Origin: CAZMNF01 sp964567595
GTDB lineage: Bacteria > Bipolaricaulota > Bipolaricaulia > RBG-16-55-9
Reading direction: 5' to 3'
Assembly: GCA_964567595.1 (NCBI GenBank)
Contig: CAZMNF010000002.1
Location: 44,330 to 108,329, forward strand
DNA length: 64,000 nucleotides
Made by a program: the position numbers and the translations under genes. Positions within the stretch are counted from its first letter, which is position 1; every line of letters begins with the position of its first letter. The notes beneath the pieces were generated by a model. The model did not search any database, was not told the origin of the DNA, and saw only the letters and a list, made by a program, of their open reading frames with translations. Shown here piece after piece: positions 44,171 through 52,338 of the stretch.

Positions 44171-44200
44171 TTGCCGACGTCATGGGAAACCCTCTAGGCT
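44171..44200 (+). promoter_or_regulatory. Leaderless-type promoter of mraY
   Basis: TTGCCG (44171-44176), 18 bp, TAGGCT (44195-44200), then 7 nt to the ATG at 44208. It faces away from the ispF promoter; only about 15 bp separate the two -35 elements. Confidence 0.5.
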
Positions 44201-44207
44201 GACGGTC

Positions 44208-45212
44208 ATGTCGACCCTTCTCGTCCTTTGGCTCGTGGCCTTCACGCTGTCCTTGACCGGCACTCGTTCGTTTCTGGATCGAATGCAGCACGCGGGCACG
44301 GGCCAGCCGATCCGCGACTACGGGCCGACCATTCACGCCCACAAGGAGGGCACGCCCACAGGCGGCGGACTCGTCCCGCTGATGGTCTTGGCCTTTGGCG
44401 CGCTGTTGGCCGCTCTAATGGGCATGCTGGATGCTCGCGGCGCGCTCCTCGTCGCGGCGGCGCTGGCCTTTGGCGCGGTCGGCATGATCGACGACGCCAT
44501 CAAGCTTGCTCAACGCCATGCCAAGGGGCTCGCCGCTCGCTACAAGCTGGGGCTCCAGATCGCCCTAGCGGTCGGATGGGTCGGTCTCACTCATGCATTC
44601 GTCGGCCTGGATCGGGCGCTGATCGTGCCGTTCGGCGGAACGTGGCAACCGGACGTTGGTATCGCCGGCGTCATCGCTGTCTTCGTCCTGGTCGGCACGG
44701 TCAATGCGCTCAACATCACCGACGGCCTCGACGGATTGGCCGGGGGCGTCGGCCTTATCGCGCTGGCGGCCTTCATCGGGCTCATCGCGCAAGGTTCCCT
44801 GGGTAGCGGCATGCTCTTGCTAGCCGGCATGCTCGCCGCGGCGCTGCTCGGCTTCCTCGTCTGGAACGTCCACCCCGCGCGGGTGTTCTTGGGCGACTGC
44901 GGGGCGATGGGGCTCGGCGGCGCGACGGCCGCCCTGGCCGTTCTCACCCGCACAGAGCTTCTCTTGCCCCTGATCGCGCTGGTTCCGCTTGGGGAGACGC
45001 TGTCGGTCATGGTCCAAGTCCCCTACTACAAGCTGACCGGCCGCCGGATCTTCAAAGTCAGTCCGCTCCACCACCATTTTGAGCGCGCCCAAGGCGTCGA
45101 AACCCCTTTTCTGCTGCCCGGCGCCGAGTGGCCGGAGGGGCGAATCACGTTGGCCTTCTGGGGCGTTGCGGCTTTCGGGGTTCTGACGGCGCTCTGGGCC
45201 GCGTCTGCATAA
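44208..45212 (+). CDS. mraY: Phospho-N-acetylmuramoyl-pentapeptide transferase
   Basis: 334 residues, about ten membrane helices. It forms lipid I from UDP-MurNAc-pentapeptide and undecaprenyl phosphate. Motifs: TPTGGGLVP, MIDDAIKL (Asp pair), VNALNITDGLDGLAGG, VFLGDCGAMGLGG and the MraY-specific PLHHHFERAQG. The last sets it apart from WecA-type enzymes. The Cys in the FLGD loop is less usual. It stands alone, outside a dcw cell-wall cluster. Confidence 0.92.
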   Translation: MSTLLVLWLVAFTLSLTGTRSFLDRMQHAGTGQPIRDYGPTIHAHKEGTPTGGGLVPLMVLAFGALLAALMGMLDARGALLVAAALAFGAVGMIDDAIKLAQRHAKGLAARYKLGLQIALAVGWVGLTHAFVGLDRALIVPFGGTWQPDVGIAGVIAVFVLVGTVNALNITDGLDGLAGGVGLIALAAFIGLIAQGSLGSGMLLLAGMLAAALLGFLVWNVHPARVFLGDCGAMGLGGATAALAVLTRTELLLPLIALVPLGETLSVMVQVPYYKLTGRRIFKVSPLHHHFERAQGVETPFLLPGAEWPEGRITLAFWGVAAFGVLTALWAASA

Positions 45213-45267
45213 AGCTAGTGGGCCGCCTGGTCGCACGCTCGACGGTCGACGTCTGACGTGCAAACGC

Positions 45268-45295
45268 TTGTCAAGAGACCTTCTTGCCCTATCAT
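45268..45295 (+). promoter_or_regulatory. Promoter of the secreted BACON/protease locus
   Basis: TTGTCA (45268-45273), 16 bp and TATCAT (45290-45295), each one base from consensus. It would give a leader of about 110 nt before the ATG at 45412. The -10 lies inside the left arm of an inverted repeat. Confidence 0.5.
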
Positions 45296-45334
45296 TGCAT
45301 ATTAAGCGGGTTTTGCCAGTAGAAGCAATGATAG
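45289..45334. repeat. Perfect 10-bp inverted repeat over the promoter
   Basis: CTATCATTGC (45289-45298) and GCAATGATAG (45325-45334) are exact inverted copies separated by 26 bp. The left arm covers the -10, and the right arm lies in the early transcribed region. This is a typical place for a repressor-binding or RNA-hairpin element. Confidence 0.65.
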
Positions 45335-45358
45335 TGTGTGGTTGGTCGGTCGCCATCG

Positions 45359-45369
45359 CCCCCCCCCCC
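45359..45369 (+). repeat. Poly-C tract of 11 in the 5' leader
   Basis: Eleven consecutive C between the promoter and the ribosome-binding site of the BACON-protein gene. Such tracts are prone to slippage; the count itself could also be a sequencing artefact. Confidence 0.7.
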
Positions 45370-45411
45370 GAGTCGACATCGGGAACCATCTTGCTATCAA
45401 AGGAGGATGTG

Positions 45412-46767
45412 ATGTTATCCATCACAACATCGGCGCGCTGGACGTTGACCCTTGCCCTCGCGGTGCTATTGGGGCTCATTTGGGCGTCTCCAACCGCCCT
45501 TCTTGCTCAAGGTCAACCGGCCCTCGAAGTCGAGCCCACCTCGCTCACCTTTGAGGCCGAAGCTGGCGGATCCGCCCCGGATGCCCAGACGTTGACCGTC
45601 ACCAACGATGGCAGCGGGCAGATGGACTGGGAAATGGCCGATAACGCCGACTGGCTCATCGCGGAGAGCAGCGGCGTGCTCAACGGCGGTCAAAGCGCCG
45701 GCGTCAACGTCATTGTGCTGATCGACAATCTTGACGCGGGGACCTACGAAGCGACCATCACGGTCACGGCCGAGCAAGCCGACAACAGCCCGGTTGAAGT
45801 CCCGGTCACGTTGACCCTGCAGGGGTCCGCGAGCATGGGCGAGCTGACGGTCGAGCCCCGCCAGCTCAACCTTCAGGCCGAAAAGGGCGGCAATCCCCCG
45901 TCTGAGACCGTCACGATCGAGAATACGGGGGACGCAGCGCTGGACTGGACGGCCGAGTCCCGAGCCGATTGGCTCAGCCTTAGGCCCGATCGTGGCTCGT
46001 TGAGCCCCGGTCAGCGACGAAGCGTGCGCGTCACCGCGGATATCGAGTCGGTCAACGCCGGCGACTTCCAGACGACGATCGCCGTCAGCTCGCCCGACGC
46101 GAGCCGGAGTCCGGTGCGCGTCCAGGTGTCGCTCTCGTTGGAGGAGAGCCCGGACCAACCGGCGGGCCCCCAAGCGTGTGAGCGTGGCAACACGGTGTTC
46201 GCCGACGACTTCAGCGATCCCGGCAGCGGATGGACGCAGGATTCCGGCGGTGGCTTCAACTGGGGGTATGACGAGGGCGAGTATCGCGTCTTCATCACCG
46301 AGCCCAACTTCCTGATTTGGGCCTCGGCACCCTTCGACGAGTCCCGTATTCCCCGAAGCTACTGCCTGAGCGCCGACGTGAAGCAGCTCGTCCAGGGGAG
46401 TCTTTCCTCGCAGGGCGAGGTCGGCCTGATGTTTGCCAGAAGCGAGAGCAACAACACCTTCACCATGTTCAGCGTCGCGAACACAGAGCTATATCGCGTC
46501 GTTCGCTGGGACTGCAGCGGCTCTGGGTGCTCATCCGACGTCCTCGTTGAGGCCCAAGCGTCGGACGCGATTCGGTCACAGGACAGCTTCAACCGGTTGC
46601 AGATCATTGCCGAAGGACGCGAAGCCCGTCTGTTTATCAACGACACCCAGGTCGAGATTGTGTCGACCGAGACCTCCGGCTCTGTCGGCGTCATGACCAT
46701 CAGCTTCGACGAGCCGAACGTCAACGGTCGCTTCGACAACTTCGAGGTCACGGAACTGCCCCAGTGA
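45412..46767 (+). CDS. Secreted protein with two BACON-like domains and a lectin-like C-terminal domain
   Basis: 451 residues. Signal peptide (about 1-33, ending TALLAQ). Two BACON-type beta-sandwich repeats follow (about 37-128 and 133-232), with paired phrases LTVTNDGSGQMDWEMADNADW and TVTIENTGDAALDWTAESRADW. The C-terminal domain (about 245-450, FADDFSDPGSGW ... RFDNFEV) is of the LamG/DUF1080-like family often seen in Chloroflexi and cyanobacterial exported proteins; it has disulfide-prone Cys. AAAGGAGG lies 5 nt before the ATG. Carbohydrate or surface binding is inferred. First gene of a three-gene secreted locus. Confidence 0.82.
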   Translation: MLSITTSARWTLTLALAVLLGLIWASPTALLAQGQPALEVEPTSLTFEAEAGGSAPDAQTLTVTNDGSGQMDWEMADNADWLIAESSGVLNGGQSAGVNVIVLIDNLDAGTYEATITVTAEQADNSPVEVPVTLTLQGSASMGELTVEPRQLNLQAEKGGNPPSETVTIENTGDAALDWTAESRADWLSLRPDRGSLSPGQRRSVRVTADIESVNAGDFQTTIAVSSPDASRSPVRVQVSLSLEESPDQPAGPQACERGNTVFADDFSDPGSGWTQDSGGGFNWGYDEGEYRVFITEPNFLIWASAPFDESRIPRSYCLSADVKQLVQGSLSSQGEVGLMFARSESNNTFTMFSVANTELYRVVRWDCSGSGCSSDVLVEAQASDAIRSQDSFNRLQIIAEGREARLFINDTQVEIVSTETSGSVGVMTISFDEPNVNGRFDNFEVTELPQ

Positions 46768-46803
46768 CGATCAAGCTCGACAGCAAAGGAGGCCAGGTGA
46801 AAC

Positions 46804-47256
46804 ATGCGAATCGGATTTTGGATCGTCGTCGTCGGGGCGCTTGTCGGCCTCGTCGCGCAATTGATGCCGGGACCCGTCCTGGGTCCCGAGCAACCGCCTG
46901 ACCAGCCGACCGACACGACGGAACAGCCGAGACCGGAGCAACCCGAAGCGGAGCAGCCGGAACCGGAAGCCCGATTGCAGGACCGATTGGAAGGACTGGC
47001 CGAGGCCGACGATCCCGAAGCGTACGCGAGCCAGCACGATCTGACCTACGAGGACGGGATGGTCCAGGTCGTGGTCGAGCTCGGGGATCAAGCCGACCAG
47101 GCCACGTTCAGTTGGGCCGTGGGCGCCTTGGACGGCGAGGTGGAAACGTCGTACCAGGCCCGCTTTCAGGTGCGGGTGCCGCGTTCGGCGCTGATGAAGC
47201 TGGCGAGGCATCCGCACGTGGCGTTCATTCGAGCGCCGGTCCGACCTCAACGATGA
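46804..47256 (+). CDS. Stand-alone protease-propeptide-like secreted protein
   Basis: 150 residues. One N-terminal membrane or signal segment (MRIGFWIVVVGALVGLVAQL), a Pro/Glu/Gln-rich linker (25-60), then a domain (about 80-147). Its phrases VQVVVELGDQ, DGEVETSYQARFQVRVP and LMKLARHPHVAFIRAPV match the propeptide of the next gene (ARVVVEAASG, GGRVETTYETSIQAYL, IRELADTNLVSFVRMPV). No catalytic domain follows. It may be an I9-like inhibitor or folding chaperone for the adjacent protease. AGGAGG precedes the ATG. Confidence 0.7.
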   Translation: MRIGFWIVVVGALVGLVAQLMPGPVLGPEQPPDQPTDTTEQPRPEQPEAEQPEPEARLQDRLEGLAEADDPEAYASQHDLTYEDGMVQVVVELGDQADQATFSWAVGALDGEVETSYQARFQVRVPRSALMKLARHPHVAFIRAPVRPQR

Positions 47257-47299
47257 GGTCTGAGCCCAGGAAAGACGCATAAGGAGGATCAGCAACATC

Positions 47300-50284
47300 A
47301 TGCATGGAGCGATCGCACGGCGCGTTGCGTTGACGGCCTTGATTCTGCTCATGGGCGGAACGCTGGTAACCCAAGCGCAGACGAGTCTGACCACCTCATC
47401 CGACAAAGAGCCCAAGCAAAACAGCCCGAAGATCCAATCGATGGTCGAGGATCTCTTTAACGAGTCAGGAAGCCGAGCGTTATCCCAGGCATCCGCAACG
47501 AGCAGCACGAAGCGGCTGTTTGCCACCGACATCAAAGGGAATCGAGCGCGCGTCGTCGTGGAAGCAGCGTCCGGAGCTGCCACCTCGACGCTCGTTGAAC
47601 GAATCGAAGCGGCCGGTGGACGCGTCGAGACGACCTACGAGACCTCCATCCAAGCCTATCTCAGTGAATCCACCATCCGTGAACTGGCCGACACGAACCT
47701 CGTGTCGTTCGTGCGCATGCCGGTTCAGGCCCAACAACCGAGGTCGTCGAAGCAACCCCATCAGGCAACCGAATCTCGGGGGACTACGGAGAGCGAAGGC
47801 TTGTCCGTGATCGGATCGCGGGCGTGGAATGAGGCCGGCCTCAATGGCGAGGGGGTCAAGGTTGGCATCGATGATGGCGGGTTTGATAACTATGAGAGCC
47901 TATTGGGAGAAGACCTCCCGCCTTCCGACAAGGTTGAAACTCGCTCGTTTGCAGAAGACGCCGATATCGAGGCGGACACTGATCATGGAACGGCCGTCTC
48001 GGAGATCGTTCACGACGTGGCACCGAACGCCAGTCTCTACCTCACCAACTCACAAACGCTGGTGGAGACACAGAACGCCATCGACTGGATGCTGGAGCAG
48101 GACGTCGACGTCATCAACAGCTCATGGGGATTCAACACCGGCTGTCTACAAGATGGAGACGCGGGGCTCCTCGGATCTCAGATCCAGGAGGCCCGTGAGC
48201 AGGGGGTCACCTGGGTGACCTCTGCCGGCAATGAAGGCGGAGATCACTGGCGAGGAGAATGGGAAGACCCTGACGATAATGATCAACACAACTTCTCCTC
48301 GATCGATCAAAACCTCTCGTTCGATGTGGAGTTGTTCCTAGCTGAAAATGACGGCGAGCGGTTCGCGTTGGCCAGTACCATTGTGCTGCTAAGTTGGAAC
48401 GGTGACTGCGAGGACGCACAGAATGCCTACGAGCTTGAGATCAATTCGGACGTCCTCAGCTCGCCCATCGAAGGTGACTGGGGCTTAGAACCGGGCATCC
48501 CCACCAAGATTGTCACTGGCATCATCGGGTCAGAAGATACCTCCCTCGTTGGGGAAGAGATCACGATGAACGTGTCCATCAAAAAGACCGTGGATGATGC
48601 TCCAGAGCTACTTGACCTCACCATTCTCGAGTGTCGAGAGTGCATCGATCGTGAGTCGCGTCATCTCAATGCCGAGGGGAGCGTCGGCGTGAGCGAGCCG
48701 GCCATCTCTCCCGATGCTGTGTCGGTTGGGGCAACCCACCACACGCCAAGCGAATGCGGCGACCTTTGTGCGGAAGGCTCGTTGCTCGAGTTCTCCAGTC
48801 GTGGCCCGACTGGCGACGGGCGAACCAAGCCCGATATCGCCGCCCCATCGTTCGTCTCAACAACAGCGTTCGGCGAGTGGACGCCAGATGATGACGACCT
48901 CGGTTTCGCCGGCACTTCGTCATCTGCCCCCCACGTGGCCGGGGCGGCGGCACTCGTCACCCAAGCGAGACCCGAGTTTTCACCGAATGAGGTGCAAAGC
49001 TTCCTCGAAGATCGCGCCGAAGATCTTGGCCCGCCCGGCAAGGACAATTTGTTCGGAGCTGGCTTGATGACCCTTGGGCCCGTCCCCGAACAGCGGGAAG
49101 AGGATCCCCGACTCACCGTGGATCCGACGGAGCTCAGCTTTACGGCAACCAAGGGTGAAGGCGATCCCGCGCCGAAGTCATTGGAGATCGGCAATGACGG
49201 CGGCGGGGCGCTGGACTGGAGCGCCCAGACGACGGCAAACTGGCTCCAGCTCAGTCGCTCATCGGGCAGTGGGCCCGCCAACGTCGACGTGTCCGCCAGC
49301 ATCAGCGATCTGTCCGGCGGGACGCATGAGGGCCGCATCGTGATCACCGCCTCCGGAGCTGACGGCAGTCCGGCCACAGTCCCAGTGACGTTATCACTCC
49401 AGGAAGGGGAAGAACCGGCAACCCTTGAGGTCAGTCCCCAAGCGCTGACCTTCGAGGCCACCGCCGGCGACAGCGCACCGCCCGCCCAGACACTGAACGT
49501 GACAAACGGCGGCGACGGGCTGCTCGAGTGGCAGGCCCGGACGACGGCTCCCTGGATCCAGCTCAGCTTGGAAGAAGGCTTTACGCCCTCAAACGTTGAC
49601 GTCTCGGTCAATGTGGGCGACCTCTCCGCGGGCACGCACGAAGGCCGCATCATCGTTACCTCGCCCGATGCCGACAACGGCCCCATCCGCGTCGACGTCA
49701 CGCTGGAACTGTCCGGCGACACGTCTCAAGCGCCCATGCTCGACGTCCAGCCCGATCCGCCGGACTTGAACTTCGGCGAACAACCGGCGGCGGGGCAAGC
49801 GTCGCTGGAGATCACGATCCGCAACGCCGGCGCCGGAACGCTCAGTTGGGAAGCGAGCGCCGATGAGCCCTGGGTGGCGATCGATCCCAACAGCGGCAAC
49901 CTGAGCGCTGACCAGGCACAGCCCGTCCAGGTCACGGTCGATAGCGGCTCGCTGGAGCCGGGCGAGCACACGACGGACTTGCAGATCTCGGCCGAGGACG
50001 GCCAGCAGTCGGCGACCGGGACTGTCCGCGTCCAGATCGTCGAAGAGCAACAGCAAACGGAAGGCCAGCTCCTGGCGCTGGCGTTCGAGGAGTTCCTCCT
50101 GATGGAGCCCGCCGACTGGACGCGCGAGACCCAGGACGGCTGCGTCGTCTACACCAACGACAGCGACGACCGCAGCCAGGTCCGTGTGACGCAACTGAAC
50201 GGTTCGACGCGCTCGTTCGACATCCCGGCCGGCAATCAAGTGATCGTCTGTGATCGGGTGATCCACATCGACACGCGGACGTAG
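47300..50284 (+). CDS. Secreted subtilisin-like S8 protease with three BACON-like repeats
   Basis: 994 residues. Signal peptide (1-27), propeptide (about 75-145). Peptidase S8 domain with Asp191 or 192 (KVGIDDGG), His229 (DTDHGTAVSE), Asn311 (TSAGNEGG) and Ser540 (FAGTSSSAPHVAG); a domain of about 150 residues is inserted between Asn and Ser (330-480). Three BACON-type repeats follow (about 610-900, each with LxVxP..LxFxA and an ALDWSAQTTANW-like phrase), then a C-terminal domain of about 85 residues with two Cys. AAGGAGG lies upstream. It probably acts at the cell surface or outside the cell. A terminator follows. Confidence 0.9.
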   Translation: MHGAIARRVALTALILLMGGTLVTQAQTSLTTSSDKEPKQNSPKIQSMVEDLFNESGSRALSQASATSSTKRLFATDIKGNRARVVVEAASGAATSTLVERIEAAGGRVETTYETSIQAYLSESTIRELADTNLVSFVRMPVQAQQPRSSKQPHQATESRGTTESEGLSVIGSRAWNEAGLNGEGVKVGIDDGGFDNYESLLGEDLPPSDKVETRSFAEDADIEADTDHGTAVSEIVHDVAPNASLYLTNSQTLVETQNAIDWMLEQDVDVINSSWGFNTGCLQDGDAGLLGSQIQEAREQGVTWVTSAGNEGGDHWRGEWEDPDDNDQHNFSSIDQNLSFDVELFLAENDGERFALASTIVLLSWNGDCEDAQNAYELEINSDVLSSPIEGDWGLEPGIPTKIVTGIIGSEDTSLVGEEITMNVSIKKTVDDAPELLDLTILECRECIDRESRHLNAEGSVGVSEPAISPDAVSVGATHHTPSECGDLCAEGSLLEFSSRGPTGDGRTKPDIAAPSFVSTTAFGEWTPDDDDLGFAGTSSSAPHVAGAAALVTQARPEFSPNEVQSFLEDRAEDLGPPGKDNLFGAGLMTLGPVPEQREEDPRLTVDPTELSFTATKGEGDPAPKSLEIGNDGGGALDWSAQTTANWLQLSRSSGSGPANVDVSASISDLSGGTHEGRIVITASGADGSPATVPVTLSLQEGEEPATLEVSPQALTFEATAGDSAPPAQTLNVTNGGDGLLEWQARTTAPWIQLSLEEGFTPSNVDVSVNVGDLSAGTHEGRIIVTSPDADNGPIRVDVTLELSGDTSQAPMLDVQPDPPDLNFGEQPAAGQASLEITIRNAGAGTLSWEASADEPWVAIDPNSGNLSADQAQPVQVTVDSGSLEPGEHTTDLQISAEDGQQSATGTVRVQIVEEQQQTEGQLLALAFEEFLLMEPADWTRETQDGCVVYTNDSDDRSQVRVTQLNGSTRSFDIPAGNQVIVCDRVIHIDTRT

Positions 50285-50318
50285 GCATGCCGCAGTGGAC
50301 GTTGCGAGCAGTGTCCGA

Positions 50319-50359
50319 GCCGACGGGGCCGTTCGCTCCGGCCCCGTCGGCTTCTTCTC
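50319..50359 (+). terminator. Intrinsic terminator after the secreted protease locus
   Basis: A perfect 13-bp stem (50319-50331 with 50339-50351), a 7-nt loop and a pyrimidine run TTCTTCTCC. It closes the three-gene BACON/protease operon. Confidence 0.8.
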
Positions 50360-50512
50360 CAAGGCTTTCATGGACCCGCGAACTTCTGGATCCGTCTCAG
50401 GCGGCTTCGGCCGCGCGTTGCGATTCGGGCCATCGCGCTCGGCATGGGGACGACGCCCCGATCGGGCCATGTCGCCAGCAGCTGAGCCTATCGCTAGGAG
50501 GTTGTTCTTACG

Positions 50513-51331
50513 ATGCTCCCACAAGGGGCCTTTCACCAAATCGTATTGGCGCAATCCGGGCTAAGGGAGATGGCCGAGTCCCTCGGCGACGCCGCAGATG
50601 TCGTGCGGGGCGCGCTAGACGTTCTGCCAACGATTCCTCTGGGCGTGACCGACGTGCCCAGTCTGGCCGTGCTGGCGCTCGCGCTGGTCGGGTGGCGCGC
50701 CCGCGCGACCGGTCAGTCTTCGACGGCGGCTGCCACCTCTGCGATCCTGTCGGCGCTCGCGTTGTGGGCCGTATGGGCTCTCGGTTTCGGATCAGAGCTG
50801 GAGATCACGCTCGCCATCACGCTGTTGGGCACCGCTATTGCTTTGGCCATCGGCTATCCGATCGGCCGCGCGTTGGGCCCGTACCGTGAAGGGCACGACC
50901 GAGCAGGAGTGCGGCCTTTCGACTTCCTCGCCAAGGTCCCCGAGTTCGTCTTTCTTGTGCCCGTGGTCATCTATTTCTCCATCGGAAACGGGGCGGCCGT
51001 GATTTTGGCCGCTCTGGTCGGGCTGTTCGTGGCTGTGAGCCGCGTGCGTCAGGTCTCTCAGCGGAACCTTGGCGGGGTTCGGATGCTCAGCGCTACGCTC
51101 AATGCGACAGCCCTGCGCGTCTACGCGGCCGTCATCCTGGCCAGCTTGATCAACGCTGCTGGCTTGGGGAGGATCCTGTTCACGGCCATCAACACCATCG
51201 ACGTGGAGCTTGGCCTCCAAGCAGCGGCTGCGACCGTGCTGTTCGCGTTCGTGCTGGATCGGCTCACGGACGATCCCTTGGGCCCGCGCTCGAGTCCCGA
51301 CGCTGAGACGGTGTTCGAAGGCAGTTACTGA
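50513..51331 (+). CDS. ProW-like ABC permease lacking the EAA coupling loop
   Basis: 272 residues with about six hydrophobic segments. It aligns to glycine betaine permeases (ProW/OpuAB) in ITLAITLLGTAIALAIGYPIG, the KVPEFVFLVPVVIYFSIGN segment, SLINAAGLGRILFTAI and FAFVLDRLTDD. Between RVRQVSQ and the AAGLG motif it is about 24 residues shorter than E. coli ProW. The missing stretch is the EAA loop that docks onto the ATPase. There is no frameshift and AGGAGG precedes the ATG. No ATPase or binding protein gene is adjacent. It is either a decaying gene or a protein with a new role. Confidence 0.65.
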   Translation: MLPQGAFHQIVLAQSGLREMAESLGDAADVVRGALDVLPTIPLGVTDVPSLAVLALALVGWRARATGQSSTAAATSAILSALALWAVWALGFGSELEITLAITLLGTAIALAIGYPIGRALGPYREGHDRAGVRPFDFLAKVPEFVFLVPVVIYFSIGNGAAVILAALVGLFVAVSRVRQVSQRNLGGVRMLSATLNATALRVYAAVILASLINAAGLGRILFTAINTIDVELGLQAAAATVLFAFVLDRLTDDPLGPRSSPDAETVFEGSY

Positions 51332-51522
51332 CCACCGCATAAGTCGGGTGACTCAATGTCCGCAAGTTTCGCCCACGACACGGCAGTCGCTTAACCCTTC
51401 TTTCGCGGTGATCAGTAACGGGAGCTCGCAGCGCGATCGTCGGCCTCAGGGGACGTGGCGAGAGATGGGGCTAGACCTGTCGTCTTGACGGCTATGCGTT
51501 CCCAGCCGAACGGGGGGATTGA

Positions 51523-52302
51523 TCAGACGAGCGTGCTGAGGTCGTCCAGCACGTAAAAGGACCGCGTCTCAGCTCCATCCAACGCCGCCCGCGACGTGAC
51601 GCCCGTCAGCACGAGTGCCGCCTCGCATCCGGCGTTGATCGCCCCGTCGATGTCGGTCTCCAGTCGATCGCCGATGACGAGGCAGGAGCTCGGTTCGCGA
51701 ACGCCGAGCGCCTCCAGCGCAACCTCGAAGGCGATCGCGGAGGGCTTCCCGACGATTCGCTCAGGCGGATGGCCCATACCCCGCAGCGCCCCGACGATCG
51801 CGCCCGCGCCGGGCGTCGGTCCGTCGGGCGTGGGGAACGTCGGGTCCGCGTTGGTGGCGACGTAGCGCGCGCCCCCGTTGAGCGCGCGGAGCGCGTCGGC
51901 CAGCTTGTCGTAGGTTAGGTCGCGATCCATGCCGGTGACGACGACGTCGGCATCGTCGGGATCGACGAGCGCGTGGCCCGCCAGCGTCAACTCCTCCCGC
52001 AATCCCGATTCGCCGATGGGAAAGATCGACGAGGGGCCCACGTCATGGTGTAAATGCTGGGCCACGATGAACGCGCTGTTGACGACGTTGCGCGGATCGA
52101 CGGCGAAGCCGTGTCCATGGAGGCGCTCGGCAATGGCCCGACGTGAGCGCGTGGCGTTGTTGGACAGCAGCACGAGCGACCCCCGCTCCGCCAGCGCGTG
52201 GAGCGCTCCGACTGCGCCTGGGACCACCTCCGGGCCCCGCACGAGCACGCCGTCGATGTCGACGATGAAGCCGCGGAAACGATCAAGCGCGATCGGCGTC
52301 AT
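51523..52302 (-). CDS. HAD-IIA phosphatase (NagD/phosphoglycolate phosphatase-like)
   Basis: 259 residues. GFIVDIDGVLVRG (motif I), LLSNNATRSRRAIAERL (motif II), the C2 cap between motifs II and III, VGKPSAIAFEVAL (motif III Lys) and VIGDRLETDIDGAINAGCEAALVLTG (motif IV). These match the NagD family acting on small phosphorylated metabolites or nucleotides. The start is at 52302; the frame is open upstream into the intergenic region. Divergent from truD. Confidence 0.9.
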   Translation of the reverse strand: MTPIALDRFRGFIVDIDGVLVRGPEVVPGAVGALHALAERGSLVLLSNNATRSRRAIAERLHGHGFAVDPRNVVNSAFIVAQHLHHDVGPSSIFPIGESGLREELTLAGHALVDPDDADVVVTGMDRDLTYDKLADALRALNGGARYVATNADPTFPTPDGPTPGAGAIVGALRGMGHPPERIVGKPSAIAFEVALEALGVREPSSCLVIGDRLETDIDGAINAGCEAALVLTGVTSRAALDGAETRSFYVLDDLSTLV

Positions 52303-52324
52303 GGCAGCATGCCTCGTTCTGCCG

Positions 52325-52330
52325 TAAGAT
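52325..52330 (+). promoter_or_regulatory. Possible -10 of a leaderless truD
   Basis: TAAGAT followed by 8 nt and the ATG at 52339. No Shine-Dalgarno and no clear -35 are present. Confidence 0.3.
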
Positions 52331-52338
52331 GACCCATC

